Source of the DNA: M55B175 sp964635265
GTDB taxonomy: Bacteria > Desulfobacterota > Desulfobacteria > Desulfobacterales > Desulfosalsimonadaceae
Length of the DNA: 15,518 nt
Direction of reading: 5' to 3'
Assembly (NCBI GenBank): GCA_964635265.1
Contig: CAZWNV010000061.1
Span: 1 to 15,518, forward strand
This document shows, piece by piece, positions 1 to 6,460 of this stretch. Below the pieces are notes generated by a model. That model ran no database searches. It saw only the letters and a list, made by a program, of their open reading frames with translations, and was not told the DNA's origin. The stretch's first letter is position 1. The number at the start of each line of letters is the position of its first letter. Both the position numbers and the translations under genes were made by a program.

Positions 1-1851
1 AAAATTGGATATGTTTGCCATCAACACCGCTTGCAGGGTGTTGTGCTGTTTGAGCGAGTACAGTCTCCGCTGCCGTTTCAGATGAAGCTTTCTGTATTGG
101 TTGGGCAGGTTGTGCCGCTGGGCCATCTCTTCATCCGGCTGCAGATCCAGCGCATCAATCATTAAACCACCGGAGACCTGTTCATAAAAGTGGCAGAGCT
201 CCGTCAGATCCTCGCGGGTTGCCCCGGAGAGATCCCAGCCTTCGGGTAAAGGGGCGGCTGGATTTTTGCGGTTGCGGTAGTGTGCGTAGGCAAAGGAGTC
301 GATGGAACAGGCCTTTGCATTGTTGATGTTTTTGCAAACCCCGCCGAAAAAATACCTGGGGAAACGGTTTTCCGGGCGGAAGTAGCAGATCAGGTAGTCC
401 ATGTGGCTCGAGAGCAGCCGGTGAGAGTCATAGGTAAATGCGCCGATCTGGTTGAGGATTTCCACTCCTACACGGAGTCGGTTGGAGGGCAGGGCGGCAA
501 GGTGATGGATCAGCCAGGTGTTTTCGTAGAAGCGGAGCATGGACAGGTGCCCCTGTACCGCGCCCTCCTGCTGCCATGTGAAGTGACGGGATATATTCGA
601 GTTGCTGGTATAGAGGGTTTCGTAGGTTTCGCGGATTTTTTCCCTGTTGTCCTTGATGAACTTATACTTGCGCGGGTAGATAAACCCGGCTTCAAAGAAA
701 AACTGCCAGAGCTGGTCCAGATCGACATTGTTGCAGATATAGAGATTTTTGTTTTCCGCCTGATGCAGAAGCGAGAGCAGGCGCATGTGATCGTCGCAGG
801 GCATGTCCAGAAATGCGATGCCGCACTGCACCCGGCTGTTGCCGTTTTCCTCCCGGTATAGCCGGCGGTAGACGGTCTGGGCCTTGCATCCGAATCGGAA
901 TGTGTTGGCCAGGGTAATGATCAGTTCCGGAATGATCATGCCGGGGATGAGCACCGAATTTTCTTCGTTGTCTTCCACGGAGAGCCCGGAACCCGAGATA
1001 TCCAGGGCTTTCAGTGTTACAATCTTGCCGGTGAACGGGTGGCTGAAGCGAATATCGGGTTTCGGCGAGAGCAACAGGCGCTTGCTCCTGTATTGTTTCG
1101 GGCGGAAGCGCTGGATATTGTCTGCTGAAGGCCTGAGAACCAGCTGCTTTCTCCCCGCCTGTGGCTCTTTTTTCAATATGCTGCATTCGCCGGAGAACAG
1201 GGTGGTGTTCTCATTTACCACCAGCAGGTTGACCTTGTTGTCCAGGTTGAGCCATTGGTAGGCCTGGCTCTCTCGCGGGGGAATTTCCACGCGAATCGCG
1301 TGAGCGCTGAAATCGACAAGCCAGCCGGGAAAAACAATGCCGTTTTGCACGACCTGAACGTTTAATGCCTCGCAATGATATCTTCTTGCCTTCCGCATGC
1401 TGGTCTGGCGGGATTTTTCCGGAAGGACAAGGCAAATCCCTTTTTGGCTGAGAGCCCGAACAGCGCATGGGATTGTAATCACTGCATGCTCTTCGGTGAT
1501 TACGGCATGCCGGAACTCGTAGCGTTCCTCGAGCTGCCGGGTATCCGGCGGTTTTTGCCAGAGGCAGATCAGATTCTTGCCGAAACAGATCTGGGGAAAA
1601 ACATCAAAGCTTATCAGCCGTTGGTCTCTGGAGTGCTGAAAGGTCAGCCGGATCGTATCCCGGGTAAAATTGCTGAGGTTAAGTTTGTTTACAATATGTT
1701 TCTTGCGGATCGTTTTTTCCTGTTTCCGGGGCGGGGGGGGAGAGGAAGGGGAGAGGTCGGAATCAATGATGCGCAGACTGACCTGACTGGTTTCCTCCCC
1801 GGCCGGGCCGAGGTTTTCCACGTCGCCAGGGAGTTCTTCAATATAATCCAT
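1..1851 (-). CDS. Tandem PilZ-domain protein with acyltransferase-like C-terminal half (3' end outside window)
   Basis: The minus frame is open without a stop from an ATG at 1851 to the window edge, giving 617 codons; the C-terminus lies outside. After a Ser/Pro-rich, acidic N-terminus there are two PilZ-like units. The first (about residues 90-240) is degenerate, with DFSAHAIRVE where D/NxSxxG is expected. The second is canonical, with R255-S-K-R258 and D284-ISGSG, the residues that bind cyclic di-GMP in known PilZ domains. From about residue 370 the sequence (QGHLSMLRFYENTWLIHHLA) resembles a GNAT/acyl-CoA N-acyltransferase fold. A cytoplasmic c-di-GMP-responsive protein with an acyltransferase-like output is inferred; substrate unknown. 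The ribosome binding site before 1851 is weak and the frame stays open upstream, so the start is uncertain. A minus-strand TTGACA lies at 1954-1959 but has a poor -10. The gene is divergent from the DHH/CBS gene. Confidence 0.75.
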   Translation of the reverse strand, partial: MDYIEELPGDVENLGPAGEETSQVSLRIIDSDLSPSSPPPPRKQEKTIRKKHIVNKLNLSNFTRDTIRLTFQHSRDQRLISFDVFPQICFGKNLICLWQKPPDTRQLEERYEFRHAVITEEHAVITIPCAVRALSQKGICLVLPEKSRQTSMRKARRYHCEALNVQVVQNGIVFPGWLVDFSAHAIRVEIPPRESQAYQWLNLDNKVNLLVVNENTTLFSGECSILKKEPQAGRKQLVLRPSADNIQRFRPKQYRSKRLLLSPKPDIRFSHPFTGKIVTLKALDISGSGLSVEDNEENSVLIPGMIIPELIITLANTFRFGCKAQTVYRRLYREENGNSRVQCGIAFLDMPCDDHMRLLSLLHQAENKNLYICNNVDLDQLWQFFFEAGFIYPRKYKFIKDNREKIRETYETLYTSNSNISRHFTWQQEGAVQGHLSMLRFYENTWLIHHLAALPSNRLRVGVEILNQIGAFTYDSHRLLSSHMDYLICYFRPENRFPRYFFGGVCKNINNAKACSIDSFAYAHYRNRKNPAAPLPEGWDLSGATREDLTELCHFYEQVSGGLMIDALDLQPDEEMAQRHNLPNQYRKLHLKRQRRLYSLKQHNTLQAVLMANISNF

Positions 1852-1995
1852 ATGGGATTTTGTCGTAAATCGATAATAGGTTATGTCGGGCCATGAAGAA
1901 AACCAACGATTCGCCGCCAGTTCTGATCCTTCATTACGCGAAAAATCGGCCGGTGTCAAGGATCGAAAAAAAAATCGAGCAGATTTTTCAATGAC

Positions 1996-2036
1996 TTGAC
2001 AGAAATATTCACTTTCCCTATTCTGGACACTATGAT
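1996..2036 (+). promoter_or_regulatory. Overlapping sigma-70-type promoters for the leader ORF and DHH/CBS gene
   Basis: TTGACA at 1996-2001 is followed after 17 bp by TATTCT at 2019-2024 (perfect -35, 4/6 -10). A second pair, TTCACT at 2008-2013 and TATGAT at 2031-2036, also has a 17-bp spacer (4/6 and 5/6). The remaining upstream DNA (1852-1995) is AT-richer and carries an A-tract near 1966-1974. A short hairpin, ATCCC-ttc-GGGAT at 2060-2072, lies in the predicted leader just before the ribosome binding site. This is a sequence match only; no transcript data are available. Confidence 0.5.
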
Positions 2037-2087
2037 AAATGGGTTTTTCTGTTGCTGCGATCCCTTCGGGATAACAAGGAGCCGCAT

Positions 2088-2120
2088 ATGGACCACTTAC
2101 CGATAAATTCCCCGCTATAA
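2088..2120 (+). CDS. Ten-codon leader ORF (MDHLPINSPL) ahead of the DHH/CBS gene
   Basis: A strong Shine-Dalgarno AAGGAG at 2076-2081 sits at proper spacing before ATG 2088, which opens a ten-codon frame ending in TAA at 2118-2120. The large DHH/CBS frame starts 4 nt later at 2125, in another frame, and has no Shine-Dalgarno of its own; its own frame is closed upstream by TAA at 2104. The simplest reading is a small leader cistron that delivers ribosomes to the downstream start by translational coupling. Alternatives are chance, or a sequencing frameshift that has split off the real N-terminus. The second is less likely because the 2125 start already gives the usual N-terminus of the DHH family. 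Confidence 0.4.
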   Translation: MDHLPINSPL

Positions 2121-2124
2121 AGCC

Positions 2125-3423
2125 ATGCAGTTGATTACTACGCACCGGAGTACGGATTTTGATGCCTTTGCCTCGCTGGTAGCCGCTACCCTGCTCTATC
2201 CCGGAGCAGTTCCCATGATTCCCAAGACGATCAATCCGAACGTGAAAGCCTTTTTGTCCATCCACAAGGACCTGTTCGAAATGCAGCGGATCGAGGATAT
2301 CGACCTTTCTTGTGTGGACAGCCTTGTTGTCGTGGACACCAACCGCTGGGAGCGCCTGGAACCCATGGAGGTTCTGCAAAACCGGCAGGACCTGGATGTC
2401 CGGGTATGGGACCATCATACGGAAGAATGCGATCTGCGGCCGAAATGGATGCTTCAGGAAAGTACGGGCGCCAATATTACGCTGATGATGCGCGAGATCA
2501 AAAAACGCGGGATCCGGCTGAGCCCAATTCAGGCCACGCTTTTTCTGCTCGGCCTCTACGAAGATACCGGGAGCCTGTCTTTTCCCTCCACAACCGCCGA
2601 GGATGCCTATACCGGAGGGTATCTCCTCGAAAAAAACGCGGATCTTACCGTGTTAAACAATTTTCTGCAGCCGGGCTATGGGGTGCAGCAGAAGGACATC
2701 CTGTTTGAGATGCTCAAATCCTCGCCCCGATCCAGGGTCGGCAGCTTCAGCGTCAGCGTCAATACCGTCCGTATTCAGGGCCATGTCAGCAATCTTTCGC
2801 TGGTTGTGCACATGTATCGCGAAATCATGAGTGTGGATGCTGCATTCGGCATTTTTGTCCATGAAAATCACGACAAATGCATTATTATCGGCAGAAGTGC
2901 TGTCGAAGAAATCAATATCGGTGCAATCATGCGCAGCATGGGCGGCGGGGGGCATCCCGGAGCAGGCTCGGCAATGCTCAAATCGGTAAACCCCGAGGCG
3001 CTGGAAGAATGGATCCATGAGCTGTTGAAAGGCAACCAGCAGGCATCGGTGCAGGTCGGGGATTTAATGTCGAACCCGGTCATTACCGTAGCTTCCGGCA
3101 CCAGTATGGAAGAGGTGGCAGCCATTTTGAAGGAGGAAGGCTGCACCGGAGTGCCGGTAGTGGACGCCGGCAGACTCGTGGGCATCATCAGCCGCAGGGA
3201 CTTTCGCAAGGTCAAGGGCGCCGGCAGGATGAAAAATCCGGTAAAGGCCTTTATGAGCACCAAAAATATCACCATCGGCCCGGAAAACAGCCTGATGGAA
3301 GCCGCCCGCCTGATGGTAAAACACGATATCGGAAGGCTTCCGGTAATCCAGGACAATCAGGTGGTGGGCATCATCTCCCGCTCGGACGCCATGCTCTATT
3401 TCTACGACCTCTTTCCCCACTGA
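2125..3423 (+). CDS. DHH-DHHA1 phosphoesterase with two CBS domains
   Basis: This 432-residue protein begins with the DHH phosphoesterase core: H7, D11-F-D13, D71 in VVVDT, and the signature D96-H97-H98, with D147 in YEDTGS. These residues form the two-metal site in nanoRNase/NrnA-like and RecJ-like enzymes. The DHHA1 substrate-binding motif GGGGHPGAG is at 273-281. Two CBS domains follow (about 308-365 and 373-430), which in other proteins bind adenine nucleotides. This order is the N-terminal half of the long DHH-CBS-CBS-poly(A) polymerase/CCA-adding proteins of Aquifex and many Desulfobacterota. Here the protein stops cleanly after CBS2, with no nucleotidyltransferase half. A nucleotide-regulated phosphodiesterase acting on short RNA or cyclic dinucleotides is inferred. 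The start is fixed by a TAA in frame at 2104. The stop lies only 41 bp from an assembly gap. Confidence 0.88.
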   Translation: MQLITTHRSTDFDAFASLVAATLLYPGAVPMIPKTINPNVKAFLSIHKDLFEMQRIEDIDLSCVDSLVVVDTNRWERLEPMEVLQNRQDLDVRVWDHHTEECDLRPKWMLQESTGANITLMMREIKKRGIRLSPIQATLFLLGLYEDTGSLSFPSTTAEDAYTGGYLLEKNADLTVLNNFLQPGYGVQQKDILFEMLKSSPRSRVGSFSVSVNTVRIQGHVSNLSLVVHMYREIMSVDAAFGIFVHENHDKCIIIGRSAVEEINIGAIMRSMGGGGHPGAGSAMLKSVNPEALEEWIHELLKGNQQASVQVGDLMSNPVITVASGTSMEEVAAILKEEGCTGVPVVDAGRLVGIISRRDFRKVKGAGRMKNPVKAFMSTKNITIGPENSLMEAARLMVKHDIGRLPVIQDNQVVGIISRSDAMLYFYDLFPH

Positions 3424-3430
3424 ATACCGC

Positions 3431-3450
3431 CGGCAGGGAGGGCACTGCCG
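3431..3450. terminator. Hairpin between convergent genes, possible weak terminator
   Basis: CGGCAG at 3431-3436 pairs perfectly with CTGCCG at 3445-3450 across an 8-nt loop, 7 bp after the DHH/CBS stop. If the scaffold gap is really zero length, it also lies directly after the elbB stop on the other strand. No T-tract follows on either strand, so intrinsic termination is uncertain. Confidence 0.3.
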
Positions 3451-3464
3451 TCTATAGAAGCGAA

Positions 3465-3564
3465 NNNNNNNNNNNNNNNNNNNNNNNNNNNNNNNNNNNN
3501 NNNNNNNNNNNNNNNNNNNNNNNNNNNNNNNNNNNNNNNNNNNNNNNNNNNNNNNNNNNNNNNN
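3465..3564. other. Scaffold gap of exactly 100 N
   Basis: These are 100 consecutive unknown bases, the conventional placeholder for a gap of unknown size. The 13 bases before it (3452-3464) and the 13 after it (3565-3577) are identical: CTATAGAAGCGAA. They encode the last codons and stop of elbB. The contig ends therefore overlap, and the real distance is probably zero. Confidence 0.97.
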
Positions 3565-4218
3565 CTATAGAAGCGAAAGCACCTTTTCCACCAGCTTTTC
3601 AATGCCCGATGCCACGTCTTTTATCCCGGGCCCCAGCATGTAGGCGGGGGTGGTGATGATCCGGTTTTTCTCGTCGACATGGATCTCCTCCACCCTGCAG
3701 GCCTTGTGCACGCCGCCCATGGCTTCTATGGCTTCAGCGGTTTCATGATCGTTGCCAATGGTGACTTCGGGCTGCTTATGCTTGAGTGCCGCCGTTACTA
3801 CTGCGGGAGAGATGCATATGGCGCCGATGGGTTTCCCGGCTTCCGCCATGGCATTGAGAAGGCGGGAGACTTCCGGATGAACATCCGCGTCCTTGCCCTT
3901 GAGCGCAAAGTTGCTCAGGTTTTTGGCTGCGCCAAAGCCGCCCGGAATGATCAGTGCGTCCAGCTTGTCGGCGGACACGGCCGCCACGTCCTGGATCTCG
4001 CCTCTTGCCACCCGGGCGGACTCCACCAGTACGTTGCGCTTCTCTTCGGTCGTCTCACCGGTCACATGATTTACCACATGGTACTGGTCACCATCAGGGG
4101 CCATACATACAACCGCAGCCCCCTTGCGGTCCAGGGCAAGAAGGGTGATCACGGCCTCGTGGACTTCCACGCCGTCGTATACACCGCATCCGGCCAGTAA
4201 AACACCAACAGTCTTCAT
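3565..4218 (-). CDS. elbB: ElbB-type DJ-1/PfpI superfamily protein (glyoxalase III-like)
   Basis: This 217-residue protein matches the ElbB (isoprenoid biosynthesis glyoxalase ElbB) subgroup of the DJ-1/PfpI superfamily. It has the N-terminal LLAGCGVYDGVEVHEAV, the IIPGGFGAAKNLSNFA segment at about 90-105, and the nucleophile elbow GAICISPA with C135. The C-terminal TTPAYMLGPGIKDVASGIEKLV is also typical. Family members are cytosolic; E. coli ElbB has been reported to have weak glyoxalase activity, and its physiological role is unsettled. The length equals the family norm. ATG 4218 has AAAGGAG about 7 nt upstream. It lies 39 bp behind the Nudix gene on the same strand and is probably cotranscribed with it, which would pair two small-molecule damage-control enzymes. 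Its stop codon falls exactly at a contig edge. Confidence 0.9.
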   Translation of the reverse strand: MKTVGVLLAGCGVYDGVEVHEAVITLLALDRKGAAVVCMAPDGDQYHVVNHVTGETTEEKRNVLVESARVARGEIQDVAAVSADKLDALIIPGGFGAAKNLSNFALKGKDADVHPEVSRLLNAMAEAGKPIGAICISPAVVTAALKHKQPEVTIGNDHETAEAIEAMGGVHKACRVEEIHVDEKNRIITTPAYMLGPGIKDVASGIEKLVEKVLSLL

Positions 4219-4257
4219 GGGCTGCTCCTTTCGGGGATATTTCTGTGTTGATTTACT

Positions 4258-4689
4258 CTACAGGCGGTCGGAAAAAATGATGCTGCGAGCGGTTCCCTCC
4301 ATGTAGCGGAAATAGTCAGCCAGAATGGTTCTGTGATCAAAAGCCATGGTCTCCGGAAGGGTTTGCCGATCAAACAGCCCGGCATTGGCCGCGTCGTCAG
4401 CAGCACGCGCAGGTCCCTCCGCCCGGGCCAGAAACACCGTGGATACCGTGTGGTGCCGCGGATCCCGGTCCGGAGCGGAATAGGTATGAAACTGCTCTAT
4501 CAGTTGAATTTCCAGGGATGTCTCTTCCTTTGCCTCCCTTTTTGCGGCAGCTTCCAGCGATTCCCCGTAATCTGCGAATCCGCCGGGCAGCGCCCATCCA
4601 TAGGGCGGGTTCTTGCGTTCGATCAGCACAATTTTTTCCTTGACAGCAATAATCGTGTCCACCGTCAGCAGAGGAGTTTTGGTTTGCAT
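4258..4689 (-). CDS. Nudix hydrolase
   Basis: With the start at 4689 the protein has 143 residues. The Nudix box runs G37-x5-E43-x7-R51-E52-A-K-E55-E56-T-S-L59, matching Gx5Ex7REUxEExGU except that the late Gly is Ser. The preceding NPPYGWALPGGFADYGES is typical of ADP-ribose pyrophosphatase-like and 8-oxo-dGTP-like Nudix enzymes, which hydrolyse nucleoside diphosphates linked to another group. The substrate cannot be assigned. The frame extends to an ATG at 4755, but a good minus-strand promoter has its -10 at 4734-4739, downstream of that ATG, so 4689 is preferred. Neither start has a clear Shine-Dalgarno. It is first in an apparent two-gene operon with elbB. Confidence 0.85.
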   Translation of the reverse strand: MQTKTPLLTVDTIIAVKEKIVLIERKNPPYGWALPGGFADYGESLEAAAKREAKEETSLEIQLIEQFHTYSAPDRDPRHHTVSTVFLARAEGPARAADDAANAGLFDRQTLPETMAFDHRTILADYFRYMEGTARSIIFSDRL

Positions 4690-4733
4690 AAGCGGATCGT
4701 CAGGAGTTAGATTGGTTTCTGAAGTTATTAAAA

Positions 4734-4762
4734 TTGATATCAGCGATTTTTCCACTGGTCAA
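4734..4762 (-). promoter_or_regulatory. Promoter for the Nudix-elbB operon
   Basis: Read on the minus strand, TTGACC (4762-4757) is followed after exactly 17 bp by TATCAA (4739-4734). This predicts a transcript start near 4727, about 38 nt ahead of ATG 4689, and excludes the ATG at 4755. No comparably good plus-strand promoter was found for the divergent methyltransferase; TTGGTT/TGATAT near 4712-4740 is the best and is weak. Confidence 0.5.
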
Positions 4763-4787
4763 CAGCGAAACACGGCAAGGAGAGTAT

Positions 4788-5786
4788 ATGGAAAAAGCAG
4801 CGTGGGATCCCGGAGCGCTTTTGGAATTGTCCGGCTATTACTGGAGAACCTGCAGCCTGCATGCAGGGATAAAACTGGATGTATTCAGCATCATCGGCAG
4901 CCGGCGGATGAGCGCTGAAGCTGTTGCACGGTCTTTAAACGCCGGCCGGGACGGCGTGGGGCGGCTTCTGGATGCGCTTGCAGCGATGGGACTGCTTGCC
5001 AAAAACGGCGGGGAGTACGCCAACACAGAGGCCTCCGGGAAGTATCTGTGCACCCAATCCTCCGAGTATATCGGATGGATGATCATGCATCACCATCATC
5101 TTTTGCCTTCCTGGGCACGGCTGGATGAGGCGGTGGTCTCCGGGGGGCCGCTGGACTATACGACGGCGGAATCCAGGCAAAAGTGGCGCGAATGTTTTCT
5201 CAAGGGCATGCACACCAATGCGCGCCTGCAGGCGCCACGAGTCGCGGAGGTACTGGAGCTTTCCGGGAGAAAAAAACTGCTGGATATGGGGGGCGGCCCC
5301 GGCACCTATGCCATCCATTTCTGTCAGGCAACCCCCGGGCTTTCCGCGGAAGTTTTCGACCTTCCGGACGCCAGGCCTGTGGCAGAGGAAAACATCGCGG
5401 CTGCGGGCCTCTCCGGGCGCATCGGGTTCCAGGAGGGCGATTTTCATGAAGATGCTGTATCCGGCTGCTTTGATGTTGTCTGGCTCTCTCACATTCTGCA
5501 TGGCGAGGGCCCGCAAACATGCCGGGAGCTTGTTTCCAAGGCGATTTCGGTTCTGGAGCCGGGGGGCAGGATTCTTGTGCAGGACTTCATCTTGGACGAC
5601 AGCCTGGATTCCCCGGAATTTCCGGCCCTTTTTTCCTTGAACATGCTGGCCGTCACCCGGGCGGGCAGGGCCTATTGTGAATCGGAAATCCGCGATATAC
5701 TTGCAGGGGCGGGGGCCTCCGATATAGAGCGCCTCAGTTTTTCCAGTCCGACAGGAGCCGGCATTATGTCCGGTATTGCCCGCTGA
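4788..5786 (+). CDS. Class I SAM-dependent O-methyltransferase with N-terminal dimerisation domain
   Basis: ATG 4788 is chosen because AAGGAGAG lies just upstream (4777-4784); an earlier in-frame ATG at 4734 lacks this. The product has 332 residues. Residues 1-100 form a winged-helix dimerisation domain (MSAEAVARSLNAGRDGVGRLLDALAAMGLL). The catalytic Rossmann domain has the SAM motif DMGGGPGTY at 166-174, the acidic D191 (VFDLP) expected to hold the ribose, and the GDF at 217-219. A SHILHG motif at 234-239 sits where caffeate/acetylserotonin/hydroxyneurosporene-type enzymes carry the catalytic region. An HHHH stretch at 101-104 is unusual but may be chance. It transfers methyl to an unknown small molecule. 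It is a single gene, divergent from Nudix and convergent with the next. Confidence 0.88.
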   Translation: MEKAAWDPGALLELSGYYWRTCSLHAGIKLDVFSIIGSRRMSAEAVARSLNAGRDGVGRLLDALAAMGLLAKNGGEYANTEASGKYLCTQSSEYIGWMIMHHHHLLPSWARLDEAVVSGGPLDYTTAESRQKWRECFLKGMHTNARLQAPRVAEVLELSGRKKLLDMGGGPGTYAIHFCQATPGLSAEVFDLPDARPVAEENIAAAGLSGRIGFQEGDFHEDAVSGCFDVVWLSHILHGEGPQTCRELVSKAISVLEPGGRILVQDFILDDSLDSPEFPALFSLNMLAVTRAGRAYCESEIRDILAGAGASDIERLSFSSPTGAGIMSGIAR

Positions 5787-5856
5787 CACGCTTATTTTGC
5801 GGATCGTGGAGGGAATTGCTTGAATCAGTGATTGCTGCCGTTCGTGTGGCGCCTCG

Positions 5857-5881
5857 CGGGAATTACCTAAGAGGTATCCCG
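5857..5881. terminator. Bulged hairpin between convergent genes
   Basis: CGGGA (5857-5861) and TACCT (5864-5868) pair with AGGTA (5872-5876) and TCCCG (5877-5881) around a 3-nt loop, giving ten pairs with one 2-nt bulge. It sits between the methyltransferase stop and the stop of the minus-strand gene at 5950. No T-tract follows, so its role as a terminator is a guess. The rest of 5787-5949 holds nothing recognisable. Confidence 0.3.
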
Positions 5882-5949
5882 AATTCATGCGCACGCCGGG
5901 AGCAATGCCGGCGATGCCTGTAAAAAACTGCAAAGATTGGTATGAAGCC

Positions 5950-6252
5950 TTATACGGCAGCAGGGTTAATTTTGTTTGTGATTTTGCCCTCTGCATCCAG
6001 CAGAAAAATCAGAAATCCATTGGCTGCGGCATCATTTGCCAGATCTTCCATTATTACAGCCTGGATTTCATATTTTTTTCCGGGATCCCGGGGCATATTA
6101 ATAAAACAGGTCTGGGCATCCTCTTTCGTGAGGAAGGCGGGAATATAGGCGATCTGCGACGCTTCCTCCATGTAGCCGACGAAGTTTTCATCGCCTCCCG
6201 GATTCTGTACCGCAACATAGACCCATTCGTCTTTCTCCGGCTGTTTGGTCAT
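5950..6252 (-). CDS. Small acidic protein of unknown function, 100 residues
   Basis: ATG 6252 is preceded by AAGGAGG at good spacing, which selects it over an in-frame ATG at 6369 whose extra 39 residues look like non-coding translation. The 100-residue product is acidic and soluble, with no signal peptide or membrane segment. It shows alternating strand-helix character: WVYVAVQNPGG, then GYMEEASQIAYIPAFLTKEDAQTCF, then KKYEIQAVIMEDLAND, then GFLIFLLDAEGKI. The pattern suggests a compact alpha/beta domain of about 85 residues, possibly a binding or regulatory domain. I do not recognise the family. It stands alone, convergent with the methyltransferase and divergent from the radical SAM gene. 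A minus-strand TTGACA occurs at 6309-6314, but no convincing -10 accompanies it. Confidence 0.75.
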   Translation of the reverse strand: MTKQPEKDEWVYVAVQNPGGDENFVGYMEEASQIAYIPAFLTKEDAQTCFINMPRDPGKKYEIQAVIMEDLANDAAANGFLIFLLDAEGKITNKINPAAV

Positions 6253-6404
6253 CACTTTGCCTCCTTGCAGATTTCCATTGCCTTCTCTTTCGGATAAATC
6301 GGGGGAAATGTCAAGCCGCCGTTTTGCTCCGGTGGCCAAACGCTCAGGCAAATCCGGAAGCCCCGCCATTTGACAGTGGCCCTGTCTTTGGGTAACCTAT
6401 ATTT

Positions 6405-6435
6405 TTGCATTCGTTGAGGCAATATATGCTATAAC
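6405..6435 (+). promoter_or_regulatory. Extended -10 promoter for the radical SAM gene
   Basis: An extended -10 element, TG-c-TATAAC, lies at 6427-6435, 25 nt before the ATG at 6461. The best -35 match is TTGCAT at 6405-6410 with a long 19-bp spacer; an extended -10 can compensate for a weak -35. The rest of 6253-6460 shows no other element I can support. Confidence 0.4.
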
Positions 6436-6460
6436 GGCACCAGCCGCAGGGGGCAATACA

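Noticed and set aside
280..1896. Plus-strand frames at 280-861, 884-1261 and 1375-1896
   Set aside because: They lie opposite a continuous 617-codon minus-strand frame with PilZ motifs and do not match any family.
3452..3577. 13-bp direct repeat as a target-site duplication or attachment site
   Set aside because: The copies sit exactly on the two sides of a 100-N placeholder and equal the end of elbB, so an assembly overlap explains them.
4935..5996. 353-residue minus-strand frame over the methyltransferase and the following gap
   Set aside because: The plus-strand methyltransferase has a ribosome binding site and SAM motifs; the antisense frame has no such support.
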